Assembly: GCF_023660105.1 (NCBI RefSeq)
Contig: NZ_JAMHGA010000012.1
Span: 1-64,000 of the forward strand
Reading direction: 5' to 3'
Origin: Desulfovibrio aminophilus
Lineage (GTDB): Bacteria; Desulfobacterota; Desulfovibrionia; Desulfovibrionales; Desulfovibrionaceae
Length of the DNA: 64,000 bases
Positions 8,073-16,223 of this stretch are shown here, one piece after another. Under the pieces are notes generated by a model, which was given only the letters and a program-made list of their open reading frames with translations, was not told the DNA's origin and made no database searches. How positions within the stretch are numbered: the first letter of the stretch is position 1; each line of letters begins with the position of its first letter. Made by a program: the position numbers and the translations under genes.

Positions 8073-8420
8073 ATGTCGAAGGTTCTGCTGGCCGCGTTTC
8101 GCGGCGACCTGCTCTGTTTCGTGCACGTGCTGCTGAACGCCCTGGATCTGAAGGAGCGCGGCGTCGAGGCGCGCATCCTGTTCGAGGGCGCATCCGTGAC
8201 CCTGGTGGCCCCCCTGGCCGATCCCTCGGGGAATTTTCACACGCTCTACGCCAAGGCCAAGACCGCCGGGCTCATCGAGGGCGCGTGCCGGGCCTGCTCG
8301 GCCAAGCTCGGGGCCCTGGAGGCGGTGCAGGCCGAGGGCCTGGCCCTGCTGGGCGAGATGAACGGCCATCCGGCCCTGGGCCGTTACCTGGCCGATGGCT
8401 ACACCATCCTGACCTTCTAG
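8073..8420 (+). CDS. DsrE-like small cytoplasmic protein
   Basis: A 115-residue protein from ATG 8073. An in-frame ATG at 8052 overlaps korB, but GAGGAGG at 8059-8065 favours 8073. It has the alternating beta/alpha pattern of the DsrE/DsrF-like fold (KVLLAAFRGDLLCFVHVLLNALDLKERG, then VEARILFEGASV) and a CRACSAK motif near residue 73. Some relatives handle sulfur or are of unknown function; no specific reaction is claimed. It closes the ferritin-korAB unit before a strong terminator. Confidence 0.7.
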   Translation: MSKVLLAAFRGDLLCFVHVLLNALDLKERGVEARILFEGASVTLVAPLADPSGNFHTLYAKAKTAGLIEGACRACSAKLGALEAVQAEGLALLGEMNGHPALGRYLADGYTILTF

Positions 8421-8443
8421 CCCGGGCTTTCCCCGGGAGAAAC

Positions 8444-8468
8444 GGGCGGCTTTCGGGCCGCCTTTTTT
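8444..8468 (+). terminator. Rho-independent terminator after korAB operon
   Basis: GGCGGC and GCCGCC form a 6-bp stem around TTTCGG, directly followed by six T. It ends the ferritin-korAB-DsrE unit and isolates the next gene. Confidence 0.9.
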
Positions 8469-8492
8469 GCGTTTATTTTTCTTTATTCATCT

Positions 8493-8519
8493 TAAGATCG
8501 GGCCTCCATGCGCCGATAG
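8493..8519 (+). promoter_or_regulatory. Sigma-28 (FliA)-like promoter
   Basis: TAAGATCG (8493-8500) and GCCGATAG (8512-8519) are separated by exactly 11 bases. The known FliA consensus is TAAAGTTT-N11-GCCGATAA. The -10 matches 7 of 8 positions and the -35 matches 4 of 8. It lies about 22 bases before the next ATG, the right distance for a promoter with a short leader. No good sigma-70 alternative is obvious, although the region just upstream is AT-rich. Confidence 0.55.
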
Positions 8520-8541
8520 GAAAGGAAAGCAGGAGGCAGCC

Positions 8542-9738
8542 ATGCAAATCGCCAAGCTCGGTGGACTTGTCACGCAACTGCCGACATCCATCCCCACCAT
8601 CGAGCCCTCAACCTTCGAAAACGATGTCGTGCTGTCCGGCGATACGTTGACCCTGAGCCGAGAGGCCAGGCTCCAAATGGCCTACGCCAAGGGGCAGGAT
8701 ACCGGCGCGGCCCAGGGGACCGGATTGCGTCTGGATGCGTCGCGCCAGGAGGCCGAGAACGCCAAATCCCCGGTGTGGGTCGTGCGGCAGGCCGTGAGCA
8801 AGACGGCGGACTACCTCCAGGGGCGGCTGGACGATCTCATCGGACGGCTGAACGACGGCGGCTTCGAGGGTGGCCTGGCCAAGGATATGCAGGCTCTCGC
8901 CCAGAAGATGCAGGAGGCCCAGGACCAGGATGACGGGGCCCGGGCGTTGCGGCTCTTGAAGGAGCAGGGCGGCAAACTGGCCGAAGAACTGAAGCCCGCG
9001 CTCGAAGGCCTGATGGACGACACACGTCAGTACTTCAACCAGTCTTTGACCATGTCCTTCCGCTCCCTGCGGATCATCGACCTCACGGGCAAGAGCATCG
9101 GGCAGGACCTGCTCGGCCTGGGGCGGCATCCCGACGTGGACGCCGAAACCGCCGCCGCCCTGGTGGAGAAGTACGATTTCATCCCCGAATCCTCCAAGCT
9201 GAACAAATACGCGGCCGGGGATGGCGTGCTCTACGAGTCGCAGGACGACCCCACGCTCAGGAACCTGTTCGACTCCATCCAGGCCTCCTTCAGCGAGACG
9301 CTGGACGACTTCTTCGGCGACCCGAACGAACTGGCGGTGAGCCTGGACCAGGGCTTCATGGACCAGGCCCAGGCGAGCTTCTTCAAGGAGCGCCGCGACG
9401 GCGACCCGGACATGGCCCAGGCCCTCGGCTCCGGCCTGGAATCCCTGCTTGATCGCCTGAGCGGCGACGCCGGGGTGAAGGGCCTCAAGGAGAGCATGGA
9501 CGAGCAGGTGAAGCGGGCCGTGGAGAACTTCAAGCCCAAGAAGGGATTCCTGACCACGGTGTCCGTCACCGCGGACATGGACGATCAGACCGCCGAGGCG
9601 GCCAAGACCCTCGACGCGTTGCGGGAGATCGTGGCCCGGGCCAAGGCCGAGCGCGAGGCCGCCGAACAGGATGCCCTGGACGCCTCGGCCGCCGCCTCCG
9701 CGGAGACGGGCGCGGCCCCGGTGGACATCATGGTCTGA
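8542..9738 (+). CDS. Unrecognised cysteine-free helical protein, possibly motility-related
   Basis: A 398-residue protein from ATG 8542 with AGGAGG at 8531-8536. I do not recognise the family. It contains no cysteine, no signal peptide and no membrane segment. It is acidic and mostly helical, with heptad-like stretches at ~95-165 and ~330-385 and an Ala-rich tail ending APVDIMV. A disordered-looking N-terminus (residues ~1-45) precedes the helices. It stands alone between two terminators behind a sigma-28-like promoter. Absence of cysteine and a flexible N-terminus are common in flagellar-exported proteins, so a motility role is a reasonable inference, but nothing in the sequence proves it. 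Confidence 0.85.
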   Translation: MQIAKLGGLVTQLPTSIPTIEPSTFENDVVLSGDTLTLSREARLQMAYAKGQDTGAAQGTGLRLDASRQEAENAKSPVWVVRQAVSKTADYLQGRLDDLIGRLNDGGFEGGLAKDMQALAQKMQEAQDQDDGARALRLLKEQGGKLAEELKPALEGLMDDTRQYFNQSLTMSFRSLRIIDLTGKSIGQDLLGLGRHPDVDAETAAALVEKYDFIPESSKLNKYAAGDGVLYESQDDPTLRNLFDSIQASFSETLDDFFGDPNELAVSLDQGFMDQAQASFFKERRDGDPDMAQALGSGLESLLDRLSGDAGVKGLKESMDEQVKRAVENFKPKKGFLTTVSVTADMDDQTAEAAKTLDALREIVARAKAEREAAEQDALDASAAASAETGAAPVDIMV

Positions 9739-9765
9739 GCGGAGCCCGGATGCGCGATCATGACG

Positions 9766-9790
9766 GGGCGGCCTGCGGGCCGCCCTTTTT
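9766..9790 (+). terminator. Rho-independent terminator
   Basis: GGGCGGCC and GGCCGCCC form an 8-bp stem with loop TGCG, followed by five T. It ends the cysteine-free protein gene. The last T is shared with the stop codon of the convergent EAL-GGDEF gene. Confidence 0.9.
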
Positions 9791-12087
9791 CATGCGCAGG
9801 CCGCGGCCTCCTCGCTGCCCAGGGGAGGGCGGCGGTCGCGGGCGAAGGAGTTGCCCGGAAAGGACTTGGCGTATTTCTTGATGTGCGCCGCGCGTTCACC
9901 GATCTCCAGCAGGGTGCACTTGCCGCCGATTTCCATGATGCCGAGGGAGATGGACACCAGGGGGAACTGGCGTTCCATGCCGTCGCGGCCCACGGCCTGG
10001 ATCCAGCCCTTCTGGCGGTCGGCCAGGCAGTAGCAGTTGCGCACCAGGCGCTTGAAGCAGCGGATCGTGCCCCGGCTGATGGCCTCGGCCGAGTCGTTGG
10101 AGCTCAGGATGACGAAGTCGTCGCCGCCGATGTGGCAGAGCCGGGCGTCGCCCGGCCCGTACTTCTTCACCGCCCAGGCCAGGATGTCGGCGGCCAGCTT
10201 GATGATCCGGTCGCCGTTCTTGAATCCGTAGGAGTCGTTGTAGACCTTGAAGTGGTCCAGGTCGGCGTAGATCAGGCTGAAGGCCTTGTTGCGGGCGATG
10301 CGGGCCTCGATCTCCTGTTCCAGGAGCACGTTGCCGGGCAGGCCGGTGAGCGGGTTGGTGCCCTTGGCCATCTCCACCTGGACCTGGGCCAGGGTGTTCA
10401 TGATTTTCTGCACCGTGACCACGCCGAAGAGTTTGCCCTTCTTGGTCACGATGACGTCGTCATAGGCCTTGAGGTGCTCGCGCTGCATGGCCTGCTTGGC
10501 CACCAGCTCCACGGCCGCGGCCTCGTCCACCACGAGCGGGTTCTCGTCCATGACCGAGTCCACCGGCCGCTTGAAGAACAGGGCCACGCCGTACTGCGAG
10601 GAGAGCTGGCGGTTGAGGTGGTACTCCATGATCAGGCCCTTGGGCGTGTCGTCGCTGGTCACCACCAGGCTGGAAAACGCACGGTTCTTTTCGAAGAAGT
10701 GCTGGGCCTCGGAGACGAGGAATTCCGGCTGGACCGCGTGCGGGGCCTCGGCCAGCTTGCCCACGGGCATGGAGCAGCTGAACGATTTCTGGGACAGGTC
10801 GCCCACCAGCCGGAGTTCGTCGGCCTCCACGGCCAGGCTGGGGCGGGGAAAGGCGGGCCGGGCCAGGAAGTAGCCCTGGCCGTAATGCACGCCGATGTCC
10901 AGGAGACAGATGGCCTGGGCCCGGGTCTCGATGCCCTCGGCGATGATCTTGGCCCCGATCTTCTCCGCGAAGGTGGTGATCGTCTCCAGCAGGGCCCGCT
11001 TCACCGGGTCGCGGTCCACGTTGTTCACCAGGGACATGTCGATCTTCATGTAGTCCGGCTGGATCTCGGCGATGGAGGAGAGGCCCGAGTAGCCCGCGCC
11101 CACGTCGTCCACGGCCACGTGGAAGCCCTGGCTGCGGTAGTGCTCCAGGGTCCGGTGGAAGAGGCCGAAGTCCTGCAGGCTGTGGCGTTCCGTGATCTCG
11201 AAGACGATGTTCCCCGGCTTCATGCCCGCCTGTTCGAGGAGCTGGAGCGTCTTGCCCGGGGTGAACTCGGGGTCGACCATGGTGCGGGGATGGATGTTCA
11301 GGAACAGCTTCTGGTCCGGGGCCAGCTCGCCCAGGTTCATGATCGCCTTTTCCCGGCAGAGTTCCTCCAGGGCGAAGAGCCGCTCCAGCTGTTCGGCCAG
11401 CTCGAAGAGCATGATCGGCGACTGGAAGGAGGAGCCCGCCGGGCCGCGCGCCAGGGCCTCCCAGCCCATGATCGTGCCCGTGGAGAAGTCCATGATGGGC
11501 TGGTAGAAGGCGCTCACGGCCTTGGAGCGCAGGAGTTCGTTGAAGCGCGCGGCGATTTCCAGGCGGGAGAGGTCCATGCGCGAGCGGGCCGAACGCCGGG
11601 CCTCGGTCACGGCCTGCAGGAAACGTTTTTCCCAGTCCCCCCGGCCGCTCGTGCCGAAGCGGGCGAAGCCGATGCCCAGCTCCACCTCGCGGCCGGTCCA
11701 TTTGAGCATGGTCCGCTTCAGCTCGTTCTGGGCCTTGATCTTCATGGCGTAGGACAGGTCGGCCAGGTTCTCGCCTTCGGCGGAGGGCCAGACCAGGAGG
11801 TATTCCCCGGACTCGGAGGTCAGGCAGTGAATGTCCTCCTCACGGGCCAGGTCCGCGCCGCAGGCCAGCAGCGAAAGCCGGAGCTGGTCCTCGATGTGGC
11901 GCACGAGGTCTTCGCCGAAGAGTTCGCTGTAGAGGTAGTGGTCCTGGATGGCGAAGAGCACCAGGCTGATGGATGGGGCGCGGCGGAGAACGCCGCCGAG
12001 GGGAGGGCGCTCCGGTTGCCGCTGGTCGTCCTTGGCCTGCCTGCCGCGCCGTGAGAGCCGCCCGGAATGAAAGATGGTCTCGAGCAT
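9790..12087 (-). CDS. EAL-CBS-GGDEF cyclic-di-GMP signalling protein
   Basis: A 765-residue protein, ATG at 12087 with GAGGCGG upstream. Residues ~165-410 are an EAL phosphodiesterase domain with WEALAR, FLNIHP, FEITER, VDDVGAGYSGLSS, PDYMKIDMSLV and AEGIET, so the c-di-GMP-hydrolysing site looks complete. Residues ~450-575 resemble a CBS pair (KGLIMEYHLNRQLSS, DVIVTKKGKLFGVVT). Residues ~580-740 are a GGDEF domain whose signature is GGDDF rather than GGDEF. The N-terminal ~150 residues contain no recognisable membrane segment. It probably acts in the cytoplasm as a phosphodiesterase, with the CBS pair sensing an adenine nucleotide (inference). The gene stands alone. Confidence 0.92.
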   Translation of the reverse strand: MLETIFHSGRLSRRGRQAKDDQRQPERPPLGGVLRRAPSISLVLFAIQDHYLYSELFGEDLVRHIEDQLRLSLLACGADLAREEDIHCLTSESGEYLLVWPSAEGENLADLSYAMKIKAQNELKRTMLKWTGREVELGIGFARFGTSGRGDWEKRFLQAVTEARRSARSRMDLSRLEIAARFNELLRSKAVSAFYQPIMDFSTGTIMGWEALARGPAGSSFQSPIMLFELAEQLERLFALEELCREKAIMNLGELAPDQKLFLNIHPRTMVDPEFTPGKTLQLLEQAGMKPGNIVFEITERHSLQDFGLFHRTLEHYRSQGFHVAVDDVGAGYSGLSSIAEIQPDYMKIDMSLVNNVDRDPVKRALLETITTFAEKIGAKIIAEGIETRAQAICLLDIGVHYGQGYFLARPAFPRPSLAVEADELRLVGDLSQKSFSCSMPVGKLAEAPHAVQPEFLVSEAQHFFEKNRAFSSLVVTSDDTPKGLIMEYHLNRQLSSQYGVALFFKRPVDSVMDENPLVVDEAAAVELVAKQAMQREHLKAYDDVIVTKKGKLFGVVTVQKIMNTLAQVQVEMAKGTNPLTGLPGNVLLEQEIEARIARNKAFSLIYADLDHFKVYNDSYGFKNGDRIIKLAADILAWAVKKYGPGDARLCHIGGDDFVILSSNDSAEAISRGTIRCFKRLVRNCYCLADRQKGWIQAVGRDGMERQFPLVSISLGIMEIGGKCTLLEIGERAAHIKKYAKSFPGNSFARDRRPPLGSEEAAACA

Positions 12088-12227
12088 GTCCGCCTCGTTG
12101 TCCTCGAAAGGTCGGCCCGGCGCGGAAAGGCCCGCGCCGCAACCGCAATTCTCCTATCCCGGGCGCGGCGAGGCGATGTGACGAAGGAGTGACGGAACGG
12201 CGTTTTTTGTGTGCCGCTTTGCGGACC

Positions 12228-12250
12228 CCCCGCCGGGAATCCCGACGGGG
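12228..12250 (-). repeat. Hairpin after the carboxyltransferase gene
   Basis: An 11-bp near-perfect inverted repeat (CCCCGTCGGGA / TCCCGGCGGGG on the minus strand, one G-T pair) lies 7-30 bases past the carboxyltransferase stop. It lacks a T-tract on that strand, so it may be a weak terminator or an mRNA 3' stabiliser. Confidence 0.45.
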
Positions 12251-12257
12251 TGGGTGT

Positions 12258-14522
12258 TTAACGGTAGTAGAGGTTGCGGCCGCCCATGGTCTGGAAGACC
12301 TGCTGGAGATTCTTGCGGATCTCGCGGCGGTCCCAGATGTCCTGGATGTGTCCCCGGGACAGGGCGCTGTGGGCGCTGTGGTAGTTGGGCGGGATGTCCA
12401 GGCCCGTGGTCTCCTTGATGACCCCGGGACCGGCGAAGCCGATGCGTGCCGAACGCACGGCGAACTGGTAGGGAGAGCAGCCCAGGAAGCTGGCCACGGG
12501 ACCGGCGTAGGAATTGGTGTCGTAGAGCACGATGTACAGGCCGCCGGCCTCGATGTAGCGCCGCACGGCCAGGGTGCAGCGGGGCATCTGGATCAGGCCG
12601 TTGAGGCCCTCCTGGATGCGGATTCCGGCCGTGCCGTGGACGTAGGCCAGGAAGGGCTGGTGCCGCTTGCGGGCCAGGGCCAGGGAGCGGATGAACTTCT
12701 CGCCCTCGGCCGCGCCCACGGAGCCGCCCCGGAAATTGGCCACCAGCATGGCGCAGGTGAGCTGGATGCCGTGGATGGCCGCCGAGAAGGTCATGCAGGC
12801 GCTCTGCATGCCGTTCTTCTCCTTGGCCTCCTGGATGCGCTGCTCGAAGCCGGGGAAACCGGTGGGGTTGCCCGCGGCGATGTTCTTGTTGAATTCGTGG
12901 ATGGAGTCCGGGTCGAAGACGTTGGCCAGGTACCACTGGTACTCCATGGGGAAGTGGTGCCCGCAGTTGGGGCAGGCCCCGCCGAACTCGCCGTAGAGGT
13001 CGCGGGCCCAGATGTCCAGGCAGCCGCGCTTGTCCGCGTGCGGGCAGCTGATCTCCCGGTCCTCCTTGGCCTTGGGCGAGAGGTAGCTGACGCAGTTCTC
13101 CACGCCCGTGGCGCAGGCCGAGGGCTCGGACAGGCTGGTCAGGGCGTCGGCCGCGGCGTGGTCGCCGGCCACGCCGAGCTTCTCCATGGTGGACTTGCGG
13201 AAGCGGCGGAACTTGTCCGTGACCACCTGGATCTCGTCGATCATGTCCTCGGTCCATTCGCCGACCTTCTTCTTGAACTTGCGGAAGAGGTCGTAGCGGA
13301 TGGCCGAGTGGGCGGAGGCCAGGAAGCCGATTCGCGCGGAGGCCATCTTTTCCAGCAGGCTGCGGTTGTCCGAGAAGGCCCGCTGGGCCATGCGGCGGTA
13401 CTTGCGGTAGCGCCGCCAGATGAGCCGTTCCTTGGCCCTGTGGGAGAGTTCCCAGCGCACGATGATGTTCTCCACGCTGGAGCCGTTGCGTCCGGCGCGC
13501 ATGGCCGCGCGGCGGAAGACGCGCATGCCGCGCACGGACAGGGCCACCTCGTCGGTGGCGCGGATGACCTCGGCGCGCAGGCGCTTGAAGAATTCGAAGT
13601 GCTCGGGCCGCGCGCCCAGGGGCGGCTCCTGCACGATGCCGTCGATGTAGCCGTTGCGCAGGTTGTCCTCGGCCGTGATCTGCTGGGAGGCGGCGCAGCG
13701 CTCGATGAGTTCGGCCGGAGCGCGCTGCCCGCCGCGCAGGCGGCCCTCGATGGCCGCAGCGCCTTCCGGCGAGATGACCGAGTAGTAGCCGTGGGAGAGC
13801 ATGAGGCGCTTGTCGGCCAGGCCGATGGCCTCGGCCCCGCCCGAGCCGCCCTCGCAGATGACCGAGACGATGGGCACGGGCAGGCCGCCCATTTCGTAGA
13901 TGTTTTCCGCGATCTGCTGGGCCGCGCCGGGGAAGTCCTCGATGGGGTAGGACCCGGGGGTGAAGACGTAGGCGTGGATCGGGATGTTCTCCCGGGCCGC
14001 GACCTTCATGTACTTGAGCGCCTTGGAGTTGCCCCAGGGCTTGATGGAGCCGCCGTTGCGGAATTCCTCGCCGTGCCCCTTCTCCTGGCCCACGACCATG
14101 ACCGGATGGTTGATGACCCGGTCGCCCACGCGGCGGCTGATGTAGGCCCGGGCGATGCACATGCCCGGGTCGATGTTCACTTCGCCCTTGCCGCCGATCT
14201 CGGTGTAGTTGTCGTAGACGTTCTCCAGGATGTCCTTGAGGCAGACATGCTGGGGGTGGCGGACGATGCGCACCTTGTCCATGGGCGAGAGCTGCTGGTC
14301 GAGGCTCTCCTCCAGGGCGGAGAGGCGCTGCTCCAGGGCGGAGGCCTGGTCGCGGAGCTCCTCGGCCGAGGTGGAGGCCGCGCGGGCCATGACCTCGTCC
14401 AGGTGCTGGGCGAAGGCCATGAGCTTCTTGTTCTGCTTCTCGCCCAGGATGTCCTGGGCGTAGCGCACCCGCTCGGTCAGTTCCTGCAGGCGCTTGTCGG
14501 TGTCCATGAACGCTGATGCCAT
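12258..14522 (-). CDS. Fused AccA-like/AccD-like acyl-CoA carboxyltransferase
   Basis: A 754-residue protein, ATG at 14522. Residues ~10-80 are predicted coiled coil. Residues ~80-300 resemble the AccA alpha subunit (EGGSGGAEAIGLADKR at ~224-239, YYSVISPEGAAAI at ~247-258). A basic linker (~300-450) follows. Residues ~490-754 resemble AccD: a zinc-type cysteine set (C493, C501, C517, C520), a TAGIRIQEGL oxyanion turn and RIGFAGPGVIKETTG. Fusion in the order alpha-beta, and a CX7C...CXXC ribbon instead of two CXXC pairs, set it apart from canonical acetyl-CoA carboxylase. It should transfer carboxyl from carboxybiotin to an acyl-CoA. It lies 13 bases downstream of the biotin carboxylase gene. 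Confidence 0.87.
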   Translation of the reverse strand: MASAFMDTDKRLQELTERVRYAQDILGEKQNKKLMAFAQHLDEVMARAASTSAEELRDQASALEQRLSALEESLDQQLSPMDKVRIVRHPQHVCLKDILENVYDNYTEIGGKGEVNIDPGMCIARAYISRRVGDRVINHPVMVVGQEKGHGEEFRNGGSIKPWGNSKALKYMKVAARENIPIHAYVFTPGSYPIEDFPGAAQQIAENIYEMGGLPVPIVSVICEGGSGGAEAIGLADKRLMLSHGYYSVISPEGAAAIEGRLRGGQRAPAELIERCAASQQITAEDNLRNGYIDGIVQEPPLGARPEHFEFFKRLRAEVIRATDEVALSVRGMRVFRRAAMRAGRNGSSVENIIVRWELSHRAKERLIWRRYRKYRRMAQRAFSDNRSLLEKMASARIGFLASAHSAIRYDLFRKFKKKVGEWTEDMIDEIQVVTDKFRRFRKSTMEKLGVAGDHAAADALTSLSEPSACATGVENCVSYLSPKAKEDREISCPHADKRGCLDIWARDLYGEFGGACPNCGHHFPMEYQWYLANVFDPDSIHEFNKNIAAGNPTGFPGFEQRIQEAKEKNGMQSACMTFSAAIHGIQLTCAMLVANFRGGSVGAAEGEKFIRSLALARKRHQPFLAYVHGTAGIRIQEGLNGLIQMPRCTLAVRRYIEAGGLYIVLYDTNSYAGPVASFLGCSPYQFAVRSARIGFAGPGVIKETTGLDIPPNYHSAHSALSRGHIQDIWDRREIRKNLQQVFQTMGGRNLYYR

Positions 14523-14535
14523 GCTCTGCGGATCC

Positions 14536-15954
14536 TTAGAACTCGAGCAGTCGCCCGGTCTTGGTCTTGAGGAAGTCGAGGTTCGACTTCATGGTCGTGC
14601 CCGCGCCGTCGATCCCTTCGAGTCGGAAGGCGTCCAGGACCGCCACGCCCCGGGCCTTGGCCTGTTCCAGGTCCTCGCCCCAGAGGATGGCCAGGGCCAG
14701 GTTGGGATCGTACTCCGTGGGAATCTGGTAGGCCGTTCCACGCGGCACGTGGCTGTGCACGGAGAGCCAGGGCTCGGCGTTCCAGTCCATGCGCTCGATG
14801 CGCCCGGCCCAGGGAGTGAAGCGGTTGGCCGTGTCCTCGGCGATGATCCGGTACTCGATGGACACGCCCTCGAAGGTGATGTCCTCCTGGCCGTAGCCCA
14901 GGGGTTCGCCCAGGCCGATGCGGATCTGCTCCCGGATGAGGTTCACCCCGTTCTTGCCCCGGACCCTCGAAATGGCCGCCGAGACGCCGTTCTCCACCTG
15001 GATGCGAGTATTCACTTCCATGAGAAAGGGTTCGCCTTTCGGGGTCACGATCCACTCCCAGGTGCCCACGTTGTCGTAGCGGATTTCGCGGGCCATGCGC
15101 AGGGAGTGGGTGGTGATGTCGTCGAGAACCTTTTCGGCGTCGAAGGAGTACTGGATACCCTGGGGGAAGAAGCCGGGGGCCACTTCGATGCGCTTCTGCA
15201 GGCCCGGGCTCTGCACCGAGCAGTTGCGGGTGCCGAAGTGCACGGGGTTGCGGCCCGAGCGGTCCGAGACCACCTGCACTTCCAGGTGGTTGAAGTTGAA
15301 GATGCGCTGCTCGATGAGCACGCCCTCGTCGTTGAAGGTGCGCGCGGCGTAGTTGCGGATGCGGCGGTAGGTCTGGCGGAAGCGGTCCATGTCGTGGACC
15401 TCGTCGATGCCCATGCCGCCGCCGCCCGCGGAAGCCTTGACGAGCACGGTGGGACGGCCCACGCCCTGGCGCTCCTGGAAGTCGAAGAGCTGGCGGGCGA
15501 TGTCCTCGGCCTCCATCTCGTCGTAGATGGCCCGATCCGAGCCCGGGATGGTGGGCACGCCGAGGCCGCGCGCCAGGCGCTTGGTGTTGATCTTGTCGCC
15601 CAGGTCCCGGATGACCCACCAGGAGGGCCCGATGAAGGCCATCGCGCGGGTGCGTTCCGTGACCCGGCGGGCGAAGCGGAAGTTCTCCGAGAAGAATCCG
15701 TAGCCGGGATGCACGGCGGTGCACTGGGCCTCGTCGCACACGGCCAGGATGTCCCCGGCGTCGATGTAGTTGTGGATGCGGTAGGCCGCGCCGTCGCCAC
15801 CCCATTGGCGGGCCAGGGCCACGTGGCCGGAGTCGGCGTCTTCGCGCGTGTACACGCAGACGAACTCGTGCCCCAGCTCGCGGCAGGCTTCCATGATGCG
15901 GATGGCGATTTCGCCTCGGTTGGCGATGAGAATTTTGTGCTTGGTTCGGCTCAC
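14536..15954 (-). CDS. Divergent biotin carboxylase-family ATP-grasp protein
   Basis: A 472-residue protein starting GTG at 15954. It has the biotin carboxylase order: N-terminal fold (KILIANRGEIAIRIMEACRELG), HPGYGFFSEN (~82-91), the ATP-grasp lysine and glycine loop (VLVKASAGGGGMGI, ~170-183) and MEVNTRIQVEN (~312-322). Several canonical residues differ. The usual ERDCSxQRRHQK motif reads TRNCSVQSPGLQK, losing the His, and NTRIQVEHPVTE reads NTRIQVENGVSA. It has no biotinyl (EAMKM-type) domain. It is expected to carboxylate a carrier-bound biotin with bicarbonate and ATP, feeding the fused carboxyltransferase that follows. The substitutions make exact activity uncertain. Confidence 0.87.
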   Translation of the reverse strand: MSRTKHKILIANRGEIAIRIMEACRELGHEFVCVYTREDADSGHVALARQWGGDGAAYRIHNYIDAGDILAVCDEAQCTAVHPGYGFFSENFRFARRVTERTRAMAFIGPSWWVIRDLGDKINTKRLARGLGVPTIPGSDRAIYDEMEAEDIARQLFDFQERQGVGRPTVLVKASAGGGGMGIDEVHDMDRFRQTYRRIRNYAARTFNDEGVLIEQRIFNFNHLEVQVVSDRSGRNPVHFGTRNCSVQSPGLQKRIEVAPGFFPQGIQYSFDAEKVLDDITTHSLRMAREIRYDNVGTWEWIVTPKGEPFLMEVNTRIQVENGVSAAISRVRGKNGVNLIREQIRIGLGEPLGYGQEDITFEGVSIEYRIIAEDTANRFTPWAGRIERMDWNAEPWLSVHSHVPRGTAYQIPTEYDPNLALAILWGEDLEQAKARGVAVLDAFRLEGIDGAGTTMKSNLDFLKTKTGRLLEF

Positions 15955-16031
15955 GTCGATGCAGATCTCCGATCAAAGATTTCCGGCACCCCAGGGATAG
16001 CCGTTCTTGGCTCGAATGGCAATAGCCCTAT

Positions 16032-16054
16032 TTTTAATGAAAATGTAATTAAAA
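16032..16054. promoter_or_regulatory. AT-rich palindrome, candidate operator
   Basis: TTTTAAT-N9-ATTAAAA is a perfect 7-bp inverted repeat within a ~50-base AT-rich patch (about 16020-16070). The patch lies in the 269-base gap between the divergently transcribed biotin carboxylase and metallophosphoesterase genes. It is about 80 bases upstream of the carboxylase GTG. The shape suits a dimeric repressor site, possibly controlling the carboxylase pair. No promoter hexamers there are convincing on either strand. Confidence 0.4.
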
Positions 16055-16223
16055 CGAAGTGTTGTAAATATGCCCCGGGAGTATTGCCGTTCCTGGATTC
16101 GCGTGCTGAAGCCTTTCGCGGCAATGCTTCCCACGTGAGGTCGCGGCTTGATGGAAATCCTTGGCCTCGGACGCGGACGATGGTAAGAGGTTCTAACGGC
16201 AACCGCAAGCCAAGGGGGAGACC

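Noticed and set aside
11973-14516. An 847-codon plus-strand frame across the carboxyltransferase
   Set aside because: Antisense shadow of a gene with clear AccA/AccD motifs.
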